A DNA stretch of 5,852 nt from Nitrososphaerales archaeon TH5888 (GTDB lineage Archaea > Thermoproteota > Nitrososphaeria > Nitrososphaerales > Nitrososphaeraceae). Numbering within the stretch: the first letter of the stretch is position 1; every line of letters starts with the position of its first letter. Location of the stretch: positions 1 to 5,852 of the forward strand of contig JAATVN010000122.1 of assembly GCA_014523595.1 (NCBI GenBank). The letters are read 5' to 3'. Of the stretch, positions 1-5,075 are shown in pieces. The notes below the pieces were generated by a model that did no database searches, had not been told where the DNA came from, and saw only the letters and a list, made by a program, of their open reading frames with translations. A program made the translations under genes and the position numbers.

Positions 1-725
1 ACATAGAGTTCTCTTGTGATGATATATACTGTGCCAACTACTTGAAACTTTCCCAATATGCCTTCAACAGTCAAGTCTTCTTTCTTTGGTTCTAACTTTA
101 CAATATCCATGAATCTAGGTTTGCGTAAATGATTCTGTGCGATGGTTTTAATGTAACAGATGTCGTATTCAAAGGCTTCACCACTTTCTACTCTGCCTGG
201 AACTATCATTTCTGAATAGAGCATTGTCGCGTTGTCATGAACACTCAATTCTACTTCTTGGTAAAATCTAGAATTATGAAATGGTATTATCTGATCGGGT
301 ATATACTCAAAATAGCTTCCTTCTCCGACGTTGATACTGATCATCTGAGTTGCATAATTTTTTTCCATCTTGTAAATTCTAGTAGCTCCCTGTGTGGTAA
401 CATGAGCAAAAGCATTGTTACCGAGCGTTATATCAATACGATATCGATCACCTTGCAATATCCCCCCTGAAGGCGAAACGATATAAACATAAGCCATTGC
501 AGGCAGACTTTCCTCCAAATACATTGCACGTTGTATACAAAGAGGTACACGGCAATATTGTTCTCTAATAACGGTTTTTTCCGTATTAGTATCCCTTTCA
601 AACTTTAAGCGCAAAATGCCGACCTTTCCGGAATTGCTAACCCCAATTGGGAGAGGTTCTGTGAGATACGCCTCAATCTCTGATGGAATATTTCGCGGTG
701 TATAGGATTCGACGGTCCTTTTCAT
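1..725 (-). CDS. ureD: Urease accessory protein UreD (UreH), C-terminus cut by window edge
   Basis: UreD is the scaffold of the urease maturation complex. It binds apo-urease and, with UreF and UreG, channels nickel and CO2 to the active site in the cytoplasm. The frame is open from the ATG at 725 to base 1, giving 241 complete codons. Family hallmarks are visible: a GGILQGD block (residues 87-93) following the S-P-S of a beta strand, TTQGATRIYKM (110-120), and YIPDQIIPF (141-149). Family members are usually about 270-300 residues, so roughly the last 40-60 are missing. The reading frame is also open upstream of 725, with in-frame GTG at 812 and TTG at 818, which would add about 29-31 residues and close the gap to the ureG stop at 830. 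I chose the ATG because the conserved core starts after it; the longer form is possible. It is the last visible gene of the ureEFGD operon. The family assignment is secure; only the start is uncertain. Confidence 0.93.
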   Translation of the reverse strand, partial: MKRTVESYTPRNIPSEIEAYLTEPLPIGVSNSGKVGILRLKFERDTNTEKTVIREQYCRVPLCIQRAMYLEESLPAMAYVYIVSPSGGILQGDRYRIDITLGNNAFAHVTTQGATRIYKMEKNYATQMISINVGEGSYFEYIPDQIIPFHNSRFYQEVELSVHDNATMLYSEMIVPGRVESGEAFEYDICYIKTIAQNHLRKPRFMDIVKLEPKKEDLTVEGILGKFQVVGTVYIITRELY

Positions 726-829
726 TCTTGACTCAAAACTTTTTGCAACCGTTTCAGTGTTTTTAATGCGGAGTCCATTTCTATAATTCTTGTTGCTATT
801 TGCATAGTGCACAGTCAACCTAGTTATGG

Positions 830-1486
830 TCAGTTATTTACCAGTGTTTTAGGTGAGGCTTCGAAAAGAAGATCCCTTATGATATAAGATACGACAATAT
901 CCACTCCTTGTCCTGTTTTAGAATTGACAAAAACTGTCGGTTTTTTATTTCGAACAATCTTCGCATCTCGTTCCATTATCTTTAGATCAGCTCCTACATA
1001 GGGAGCGATATCTATCTTGTTTATTAGGAGAAGATCACAGTTTTCTATTCCCAGTCCTCTTTTCCTAGGATACTTGTCACCACCTGTTACATCGATGATG
1101 TAAATGAAATAGTCAGCCAGAGCCGGACTAAAAGTTGTTGTAATGTTATCCCCTCCGCTCTCTATCAGAATTAAATCCAGATAATTGTATTTTGATTCCA
1201 TTTCTTCTACTACAGAGAGATTTATTGATGGATCTTCTCTCACAGCAGTATGAGGACATCCCCCTGTGGCAACTCCTATTACTAATTCTTCAGGTACAAG
1301 TCCCTTTTCTGTTGCAAGATTTTGCCTCATCCTGTCTGCATCTTCTTTCGAGACGACGTCATTCGAAATTATTCCTGCTTTGTAACCCTTTGCAGAAAGT
1401 ATAGGAACAATCTGCTCTATTAGCATAGTTTTACCCGACCCGACAGGACCACCAATTCCAACACGAGGGATTCGATTAGAAGACAT
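830..1486 (-). CDS. ureG: Urease accessory GTPase UreG
   Basis: UreG is a SIMIBI-class GTPase. It takes nickel from UreE, dimerises around it, and uses GTP hydrolysis to drive nickel transfer into apo-urease through UreF-UreD. The 218-residue protein is full length for the family (about 200-220). Seen in the sequence: the P-loop GPVGSGKT (13-20), a switch-like NDVVSKEDA (42-50), the nickel-binding Cys-Pro-His motif in GGCPHTA (Cys77, His79), the ESGGDN motif (109-114) and the guanine-specificity motif NKID (156-159). There is no His-rich N-terminal tail of the kind found in plant UreG. The start is an ATG with no clear Shine-Dalgarno sequence. It lies 19 bases after the ureF stop and is followed directly by ureD, so co-transcription is very likely. 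Confidence 0.98.
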   Translation of the reverse strand: MSSNRIPRVGIGGPVGSGKTMLIEQIVPILSAKGYKAGIISNDVVSKEDADRMRQNLATEKGLVPEELVIGVATGGCPHTAVREDPSINLSVVEEMESKYNYLDLILIESGGDNITTTFSPALADYFIYIIDVTGGDKYPRKRGLGIENCDLLLINKIDIAPYVGADLKIMERDAKIVRNKKPTVFVNSKTGQGVDIVVSYIIRDLLFEASPKTLVNN

Positions 1487-1505
1487 AACAAAATTTAGAC
1501 AATTT

Positions 1506-2213
1506 TCATGTAATAAACATTTTTGAGTCCATCATTTCATGTTTCATTTGCAGAATATCCAGACCTGGTGCAAATTGCCACATGTTTGAAATTGGTCTTT
1601 CTATATTCTTCATGATAGATTCCAAAATGACAGGTCTTAGTTCATGAATTATTTGCTGACGCTCAAGATGCTCAAGTATACCTAGTCTCAAAGCAGCTCC
1701 TATAACGCTTACTGCGAATCCATAAAATAGTATCAATCCAGCTTTATTCTTTGGTATATCAAGTGACCACGTCGCTACTCCAAGTGATACAGGATAAACT
1801 CCTGTCGCGTTACCATTTCTGATAGCGTTTTGATAATCCCTCAAAACTTTCTTGTACTTTGTGAAGGAGCTAACACATTTCAGTAATTGATTACCCGACC
1901 TCACAGAAGCACTTCGTGTCTCCTCTACCATTCTCATAAAATATAGAGATTTATCTGCGGTAAGGAGAGAAGCAAAATCCCTTTTCCTGCAAGACTCATA
2001 AGCATTACCCAAAGCTGTACAATCGGATGGTCCTATTACCTGTCTTAAGTGAATAGTAATAAATCTAGAAATATCCTTCCTCTTTAATTTCTTTATTTGT
2101 GACAGTGATTCCAGCCCGTTGGATGTTGCGTAGAGTCCTGTTGGGAAAAAAGAGTCAGACATCTGCAATAAACTGATGTCAACTCTATCTATATCAGTGT
2201 CCATGGATATCAT
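1506..2213 (-). CDS. ureF: Urease accessory protein UreF
   Basis: UreF is an all-helical protein that bridges UreD and UreG, acting as a checkpoint for UreG GTPase activity and part of the nickel tunnel. From the ATG at 2213 it is 235 residues, in the normal family range. Recognisable blocks are LLQMSDSFFPTG (15-26, the counterpart of the family Q-L-S-D-S-x-x-P-T-G), the E-x-x-R-x-x-x-x-R-S-G block (97-107), GVYPVSLGVA (138-147), a GAALRLG helix near residues 172-178, and the C-terminal PGLDILQMKHE (216-226). The reading frame extends up to a TTG at 2231, and another ATG lies at 2204. I prefer an ATG because TTG would give a 38-base overlap with ureE. Even from 2204 the gene still overlaps the ureE stop by 11 bases, which suggests translational coupling. 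No strong ribosome-binding site settles the choice. Confidence 0.95.
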   Translation of the reverse strand: MISMDTDIDRVDISLLQMSDSFFPTGLYATSNGLESLSQIKKLKRKDISRFITIHLRQVIGPSDCTALGNAYESCRKRDFASLLTADKSLYFMRMVEETRSASVRSGNQLLKCVSSFTKYKKVLRDYQNAIRNGNATGVYPVSLGVATWSLDIPKNKAGLILFYGFAVSVIGAALRLGILEHLERQQIIHELRPVILESIMKNIERPISNMWQFAPGLDILQMKHEMMDSKMFIT

Positions 2214-2733
2214 AACCTGATTCAGGCTCAAAAATTATGTTATCACTCTTAATATCAATATTATCTATTAAATTAGAAAGTAGCTTTTGGAACAATTCAA
2301 TTTCAGATTCGGATTGTATAGGAAAATATATTTTATTGTTTGTAATCTTTATCGGTCTATGCATATTGCCTATAGTATGACCAACTTTGATTGCCGTTTC
2401 CAATATTTGTTCGGCTGATATGTTACCTTTTAAAGAAATCTTAGCAACATTTTCGGGAACCCGTTTTGCTATTACCATTTTCTCATCTGTCAATAGTACT
2501 ACGTCGCCGTCATTAATATGGGAACCACGTGTCATGGCAATAGCTAAATCCGTTCCTTTATTAGATATTTTCCTTATTCTAGCTCTTTCAGATTCAAGTC
2601 GAGTGATTTCAATTTTCTCAACATGATCACTTTTGAACATATCACGATATTTTTCTTTAAGATGCGAATCAGAATTGATGTTCCCGATTATCTTATCAAT
2701 AAGAATCATAGTCTTACAAATGACCCTAGTCAT
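2194..2733 (-). CDS. ureE: Urease accessory nickel metallochaperone UreE
   Basis: UreE is the dimeric cytoplasmic nickel chaperone that hands Ni2+ to UreG. The protein is 179 residues from the ATG at 2733. The N-terminal part has the UreE beta fold pattern, with an E-I-T-R-x-E-S-E-R-x-R segment (42-52). The metal-binding domain carries KVGHTIGNMHRPIKI (116-130), in which His125 matches the invariant interface histidine of the family (His96 in Klebsiella UreE); His119 lies nearby. The C-terminus ends D-I-H-G-H (175-179) instead of the long His-rich tail of some bacterial UreE proteins. A second in-frame ATG at 2709 (Met9, starting M-I-L-I-D-K-I-I-G-N) fits the usual family start well and has AGGG 14 bases upstream, so the first eight residues may not be translated. 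It is the first gene of the accessory operon and faces the nickel permease divergently. Confidence 0.95.
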   Translation of the reverse strand: MTRVICKTMILIDKIIGNINSDSHLKEKYRDMFKSDHVEKIEITRLESERARIRKISNKGTDLAIAMTRGSHINDGDVVLLTDEKMVIAKRVPENVAKISLKGNISAEQILETAIKVGHTIGNMHRPIKITNNKIYFPIQSESEIELFQKLLSNLIDNIDIKSDNIIFEPESGYDIHGH

Positions 2734-2762
2734 AGAATCGCTTGCTGATAGTTATGTTTTTT

Positions 2763-2777
2763 CTTTATCACTATACC
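2763..2777 (-). promoter_or_regulatory. Candidate promoter of the ureEFGD operon
   Basis: On the minus strand this reads GGTATAGTGATAAAG, preceded by a purine-rich GAGAAA that could serve as a BRE. Transcription would be expected to start about 25 bases downstream, near 2748, giving a short leader before ureE (2733 or 2709). The box departs from the archaeal TATA consensus, so this is a weak assignment based mainly on position. Confidence 0.35.
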
Positions 2778-2799
2778 TTTCTCACCGCGTCTATCTTCT

Positions 2800-2809
2800 A
2801 TGCCTTAAA
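2800..2809 (-). promoter_or_regulatory. Shared motif TTTAAGGCAT, ureE-side copy
   Basis: Read towards ureE (minus strand) the sequence is TTTAAGGCAT, preceded by CAAAC. The same ten bases occur at 3093-3102 read towards the permease, preceded by CAAAAG. Each copy points at its own gene and lies 67 bases (ureE) or 81 bases (permease) before the start codon. It is a candidate binding site for a regulator of both transcription units; no regulator is identified. Confidence 0.4.
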
Positions 2810-2870
2810 GTTTGTAGTTTCGTCTAATTACCATCGAAAATCATAATCTTCGTCGACCTGGAAACACAGT

Positions 2871-2887
2871 CGCCGCTTACAGCGGTG
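2871..2887. repeat. Small GC-rich hairpin/palindrome
   Basis: CCGCT (2873-2877) and AGCGG (2881-2885) are perfectly complementary around a three-base loop, with one G-T and one C-G pair possible outside. It stands out in an AT-rich region and sits near the middle of the divergent spacer. It has no T-tract on either side, so it is not an obvious terminator; it could be an operator or chance. Confidence 0.35.
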
Positions 2888-2939
2888 TAATATGCATAGA
2901 GCTTATTCAAGGTATACTAGGCCAGCTAAAATCAGGAAA

Positions 2940-2961
2940 ACAATCTACATACAATCTACAT
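2940..2961. repeat. 11-bp tandem direct repeat (two copies)
   Basis: ACAATCTACAT occurs twice in immediate succession, at 2940-2950 and 2951-2961. A period of 11 bp is close to one helical turn, so a protein could contact the same DNA face twice. It lies in the middle of the ureE/permease spacer, which makes an operator plausible. No known regulator site matches it to my knowledge. Confidence 0.6.
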
Positions 2962-2962
2962 A

Positions 2963-3106
2963 TCATACCAGTCCTGATGCCCTAAGCGATTCTAAATTTA
3001 CAAAAGGATTACTATGACTAAATCTGTGTTTAGAAGTCTTCATCATTCTCTTATATTCCTGATCGAAAAAATCCAGAAATAGGGAACAAAAGTTTAAGGC
3101 ATCATT
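2963..3106 (-). pseudogene. Possible short gene or C-terminal remnant of unknown function
   Basis: The minus strand is open for 47 codons between a TAA at 3107-3109 and a TGA at 2963-2965. The composition looks protein-like: an aromatic/acidic segment (L-D-F-F-D-Q-E-Y-K-R), then a basic segment, then N-P-F-V-N-L-E-S-L-R-A-S-G-L. The only ATGs are the pair at 3041-3046, which would give just 27 residues. I do not recognise a family. It could be the end of a gene destroyed upstream, a real micro-protein, or chance. It overlaps the permease-side motif. Confidence 0.2.
3093..3102 (+). promoter_or_regulatory. Shared motif TTTAAGGCAT, permease-side copy
   Basis: This is the partner of the ureE-side motif at 2800-2809, in the same orientation relative to its gene. 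It lies directly before the TATA-like TTTTATAA at 3105-3112. In this position it would overlap or abut the BRE, where a bound regulator could affect TFB/TBP loading. The role is inferred from placement only. Confidence 0.4.
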
Positions 3107-3112
3107 TTATAA
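3105..3112 (+). promoter_or_regulatory. Candidate upstream promoter of the nickel permease
   Basis: TTTTATAA resembles an archaeal TATA box. Transcription would start near 3134, giving a leader of about 50 bases before the GTG at 3183. A second box at 3153-3160 is the alternative. Confidence 0.4.
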
Positions 3113-3152
3113 CTTCAGCGTAGAACGTATGTAGGGTCAAATTTATTGCTAA

Positions 3153-3160
3153 TTAAATAA
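3153..3160 (+). promoter_or_regulatory. Candidate proximal promoter of the nickel permease (leaderless geometry)
   Basis: TTAAATAA is centred about 26 bases before the GTG start codon at 3183. That is the expected distance from TATA box to transcription start in archaea, so this promoter would yield a leaderless mRNA. It agrees with the lack of a good Shine-Dalgarno sequence at this start. Confidence 0.45.
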
Positions 3161-3182
3161 TTTTGAATTCTTTCTGGAACCT

Positions 3183-4076
3183 GTGGAGAAAATTAAAAAA
3201 TATAAGCATCCTTCGTTGATACTTAGAAGTCGTAAATTGGTCGATCCACTGACATTTGTTTTAATTTCGATTCCCACAATGATTCTGTTAGGCTTACGTC
3301 ATGCGCTCGATGCGGACCATATCACAGCAATAGATAACCTAGTGAGGTTACATAACTCTAGTAGAAGTTCGCAGTGGGTAGGCGCGGGATTTAGTGTAGG
3401 TCATATGATATCAGTTCTGGCTGAAATGATTCTAATCATTTACGTTGTAGGCAATATAACAAATGTTGAGCAGCTATCATTTTTGGGAGGAGTGATAGGA
3501 GGCATTGCGTTAGGAGTGATCGGCGCAATGAATATTTACTCAATGAAGAAATGGGGTAAAACCGGGTCAGCTATCCTCGCGAGCAAAGTTTTATCCAGGA
3601 TGGGAATCATGAAACCTTTTAGTTCTGCGCTAATTACCGGATTAGTTTTTGGTTTAGGATTTGATACAGCTACTCAGATTTCAGCAATTACTTTATCGGC
3701 AATAGCGTCAGCATCTCTCGGAGTCCAAGTAGCCTTAATCCTTGCTGGGTTCTTCGCTGTAGGAATGATTCCGATAGATACATTAGACACCTTCATTCTC
3801 CGATCGGCCTTTTCTAGAATATTCGACAAAAGAAGCTTTAGATATATGGCTTATTTATTGAGTGCAGCTGCACTAGCCGTGGGAGCTATTGCTTCATATG
3901 AAACAATAACCAACTTGGAAATATTACCCGATATTATTGGCCCAGTACTAGCAGTAACAATAATTATAGTTTCTTTTGGGTATGCATATGCGTCGAATAA
4001 AAAACGGATTATTAATTCTAGCGACCCGGGCTCAGCCTCACAAATAAAGGAACATCGGAGTGACAGGGAAGACTAA
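3183..4076 (+). CDS. nixA: NiCoT-family nickel/cobalt permease (HoxN/HupN/NixA type)
   Basis: This is a high-affinity secondary transporter that imports Ni2+ (or Co2+) across the cytoplasmic membrane. The 297-residue protein carries the family signatures in order: H-x4-D-H as HALDADH (40-46) at the end of the first hydrophobic helix, FSVGH (70-74), GLGFDTATQ (157-165), and GMIPIDTLDTF (194-204). About seven hydrophobic segments are visible (near 22-39, 66-90, 98-118, 147-170, 176-198, 219-240, 248-270), followed by a charged C-terminal tail (272-297). It is somewhat shorter than classical NiCoTs, mainly at the N-terminus. The start is GTG at 3183; no nearer ATG fits, and a TATA-like box sits about 26 bases upstream. 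Because it is divergent from ureEFGD, nickel rather than cobalt is the likely physiological cargo, serving urease. Metal specificity cannot be read from the sequence alone. Confidence 0.95.
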   Translation: MEKIKKYKHPSLILRSRKLVDPLTFVLISIPTMILLGLRHALDADHITAIDNLVRLHNSSRSSQWVGAGFSVGHMISVLAEMILIIYVVGNITNVEQLSFLGGVIGGIALGVIGAMNIYSMKKWGKTGSAILASKVLSRMGIMKPFSSALITGLVFGLGFDTATQISAITLSAIASASLGVQVALILAGFFAVGMIPIDTLDTFILRSAFSRIFDKRSFRYMAYLLSAAALAVGAIASYETITNLEILPDIIGPVLAVTIIIVSFGYAYASNKKRIINSSDPGSASQIKEHRSDRED

Positions 4077-4147
4077 TACGGATTCTAAATTCCTTGGTGC
4101 AATTCAATTCAGGGTATGAGAGCAATAGTAATTATGATTTTCATTTA

Positions 4148-4182
4148 AATAAAAGTGCAATTGTATGCCCTTGGAGAGGCAT
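4148..4182 (-). terminator. Possible terminator after the exported-protein gene
   Basis: ATGCC (4165-4169) and GGCAT (4178-4182) can form a 5-bp stem with an 8-base loop. On the minus strand it is followed by CTTTTATTT. It lies 25-60 bases past the stop of the leftward gene at 4207 and between two convergent genes. Archaeal termination depends mainly on T-rich tracts, so the stem may be incidental. Confidence 0.3.
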
Positions 4183-4206
4183 TGTCAATCACAATAAGTT
4201 TCTCAG

Positions 4207-4608
4207 TTAGTTGTTCTTTTCATCGTATTTTTCAGGATATGCATAACAGTAGACTACTTCATAATCTACTAAAGAGCCTCCCAGATCCTCGAAGAAAGTC
4301 AAGCACTGCTTAGTTTCTGGATCTTCTAGTTTGTAGAAATTCCATTCCTTGTAATTTTTAATATCATCGATTTCACATTTTTCTGCATCGATTTTTATGG
4401 ATATTTCTTCTAAGGTGTCGGATTTCTTACAATTTTTTTCTGATGGATTGTTATCTCCGTGATTATCTCCTGGTAATTTATTTTTAAAATCATAATCTTG
4501 TGCGTATACACCAGAAGTTACTGATATGACAAGTATCGCCAGGATTGAAACGCTGATATTAGTGAGTATTCTTGGATCTATACCTAGTAAATTTTTCTTG
4601 TTCATCAT
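4207..4608 (-). CDS. Small exported four-cysteine protein, function unknown
   Basis: This 133-residue protein has an N-terminal export signal: basic residues near the start (Lys4, Lys5, Arg13), a hydrophobic stretch (about 18-35) and a likely cleavage site after V-Y-A (Ala36), giving a mature protein of about 97 residues. If the signal is not cleaved, it would act as a membrane anchor. The mature part is hydrophilic and acidic, with an Asp/Asn-rich linker (about 38-57) and four cysteines (60, 78, 102, 121), an even number consistent with two disulfides outside the cell. Tyr and Asp/Glu are abundant near the C-terminus. I recognise no family. Two ATGs stand in tandem (4608 and 4605); either may be used. 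A TATA box at 4633-4638 gives leaderless geometry. It is convergent with the nickel permease and appears monocistronic, so no functional link to urease is implied. Confidence 0.8.
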   Translation of the reverse strand: MMNKKNLLGIDPRILTNISVSILAILVISVTSGVYAQDYDFKNKLPGDNHGDNNPSEKNCKKSDTLEEISIKIDAEKCEIDDIKNYKEWNFYKLEDPETKQCLTFFEDLGGSLVDYEVVYCYAYPEKYDEKNN

Positions 4609-4632
4609 TCAGTCTTAGGTGTATTTTGACAC

Positions 4633-4638
4633 TATAAA
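4633..4638 (-). promoter_or_regulatory. Promoter of the exported four-cysteine protein
   Basis: On the minus strand the sequence is TTTATA, preceded by a purine-rich AAAGGAAATT that could act as BRE. Its centre is about 27 bases before the ATG at 4608, so the transcript should begin at or near the start codon. This is the cleanest leaderless promoter arrangement in the window. Confidence 0.55.
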
Positions 4639-4799
4639 TTAATTTCCTTTTTAATGACGCATATCATTTTTCTTAAGTGGAAAGTAATTCATTCAAAAAC
4701 AGATATAAAAATAAAGGTCCTATCAAATTTTATAAAATTTGGCAGTTTTTACATACATTCATATAAATATTACAATTTCATCTCTAGGTCAAATGCCTT

Positions 4800-5019
4800 C
4801 TATTGTTCGCATAGACTAAGGTTGCAGTCGTGGTCAAAAAATTCATATTCATTGCGTAAAATAGATATCCTAATTTCTCGTGTCTCTCGAAAGTTTTCCC
4901 GAAGTAAACGCTTAGTATCAAACTCAGTAACGATTGCAAATTGTAGTTCTGAAATCAGGTTCTAATATGACGATATCAGTTTGGTCGATATACTCTAAAA
5001 TATTTGACGAATTGGATAC
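4800..5019 (-). pseudogene. Probable decayed gene of unknown family (frameshift and stops)
   Basis: Two overlapping minus-strand frames look like pieces of one protein. The first (5019 down to a TGA at 4924-4926) reads N-I-L-E-Y-I-D-Q-T-D-I-V-I-L-E-P-D-F-R-T. The second (4961 down to a TAG at 4800-4802) continues Q-F-A-I-V-T-E-F-D-T-K-R-L-L-R-E-N-F-R-E and then a charged stretch ending near F-F-D-H-D-C-N. Joining them needs one frameshift around 4940. Past the TAG, protein-like text (K-A-F-D-L-E-M-K-L) continues for a few codons with further stops. No start codon is visible. I do not recognise the family. Chance open frames in AT-rich DNA are the alternative. An opposite-strand frame at 4654-4965 is Ser-rich and looks like its shadow. 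Confidence 0.27.
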
Positions 5020-5075
5020 ATATCAATTCTACGATAGAAAAATTTAATTTACTTTGTGATCGAGAAAATATTTCG

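Larger units (their letters stand above)
2733..2994. repeat. 11-bp inverted repeat pair in the control region
   Basis: TAGAATCGCTT at 2733-2743 is the exact reverse complement of AAGCGATTCTA at 2984-2994. The first copy touches the outer ureE start codon at 2733 and would lie in the 5' untranslated region if translation starts at 2709. The arms are 240 bases apart, so this is more likely a paired site than a hairpin, and chance in AT-rich DNA is not excluded. Confidence 0.35.
2734..3182. other. Divergent control region between ureE operon and nickel permease
   Basis: These 449 bases hold no convincing full gene. They separate the leftward ureEFGD operon from the rightward nickel permease gene, so they should contain both promoters and any nickel- or nitrogen-responsive operators. 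Visible structure, listed separately, includes TATA-like boxes, a 10-bp motif repeated near each side, an 11-bp tandem repeat, an 11-bp inverted repeat, a GC-rich hairpin and a possible remnant reading frame on the minus strand. I found no tRNA fold and no recognisable riboswitch. Confidence 0.7.
4609..5075. other. Gene-poor stretch
   Basis: These 467 bases between two leftward genes hold no intact gene that I can support. They contain the promoter of the exported protein (4633-4638) and the probable coding remnant at 4800-5019. The rest is AT-rich with short A and T runs; a T-rich run on the minus strand near 5039-5045 could end the zinc-finger transcript. Confidence 0.5.

Noticed and set aside
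237..470. Plus-strand 77-codon frame
   Set aside because: It lies antisense inside the well-supported ureD coding sequence, and its Ser/Ile-rich composition is that of a shadow frame.
1192..1404. Plus-strand 70-codon Leu-rich frame
   Set aside because: It is antisense to ureG in the region encoding conserved UreG motifs.
2387..2827. Plus-strand frames of 79 and 64 codons
   Set aside because: They are antisense to ureE and run into its promoter region; there is no ribosome-binding site or family resemblance.
2840..2925. Possible tRNA or structured RNA around the GC-rich hairpin
   Set aside because: No T-loop GTTCRA-type motif, anticodon arm or acceptor pairing could be assembled; only the single 5-bp stem is convincing.
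2961..2968. TCATAC string as a half-site of a bacterial NikR operator
   Set aside because: The partner GTATGA half-site at the right spacing is absent, and NikR operators of that type are not established for these archaea.
2892..3017. Plus-strand 41-codon basic frame starting M-H-R-A-Y-S
   Set aside because: It covers the tandem repeat and overlaps the minus-strand frame at 2963-3106; it has no Shine-Dalgarno sequence or well-placed TATA box, and half of its sequence comes from the repeat.
4654..4965. Plus-strand 103-codon frame
   Set aside because: It is very rich in Ser, Lys and Ile with no plausible domain, and reads as the complement of the more protein-like minus-strand remnant.
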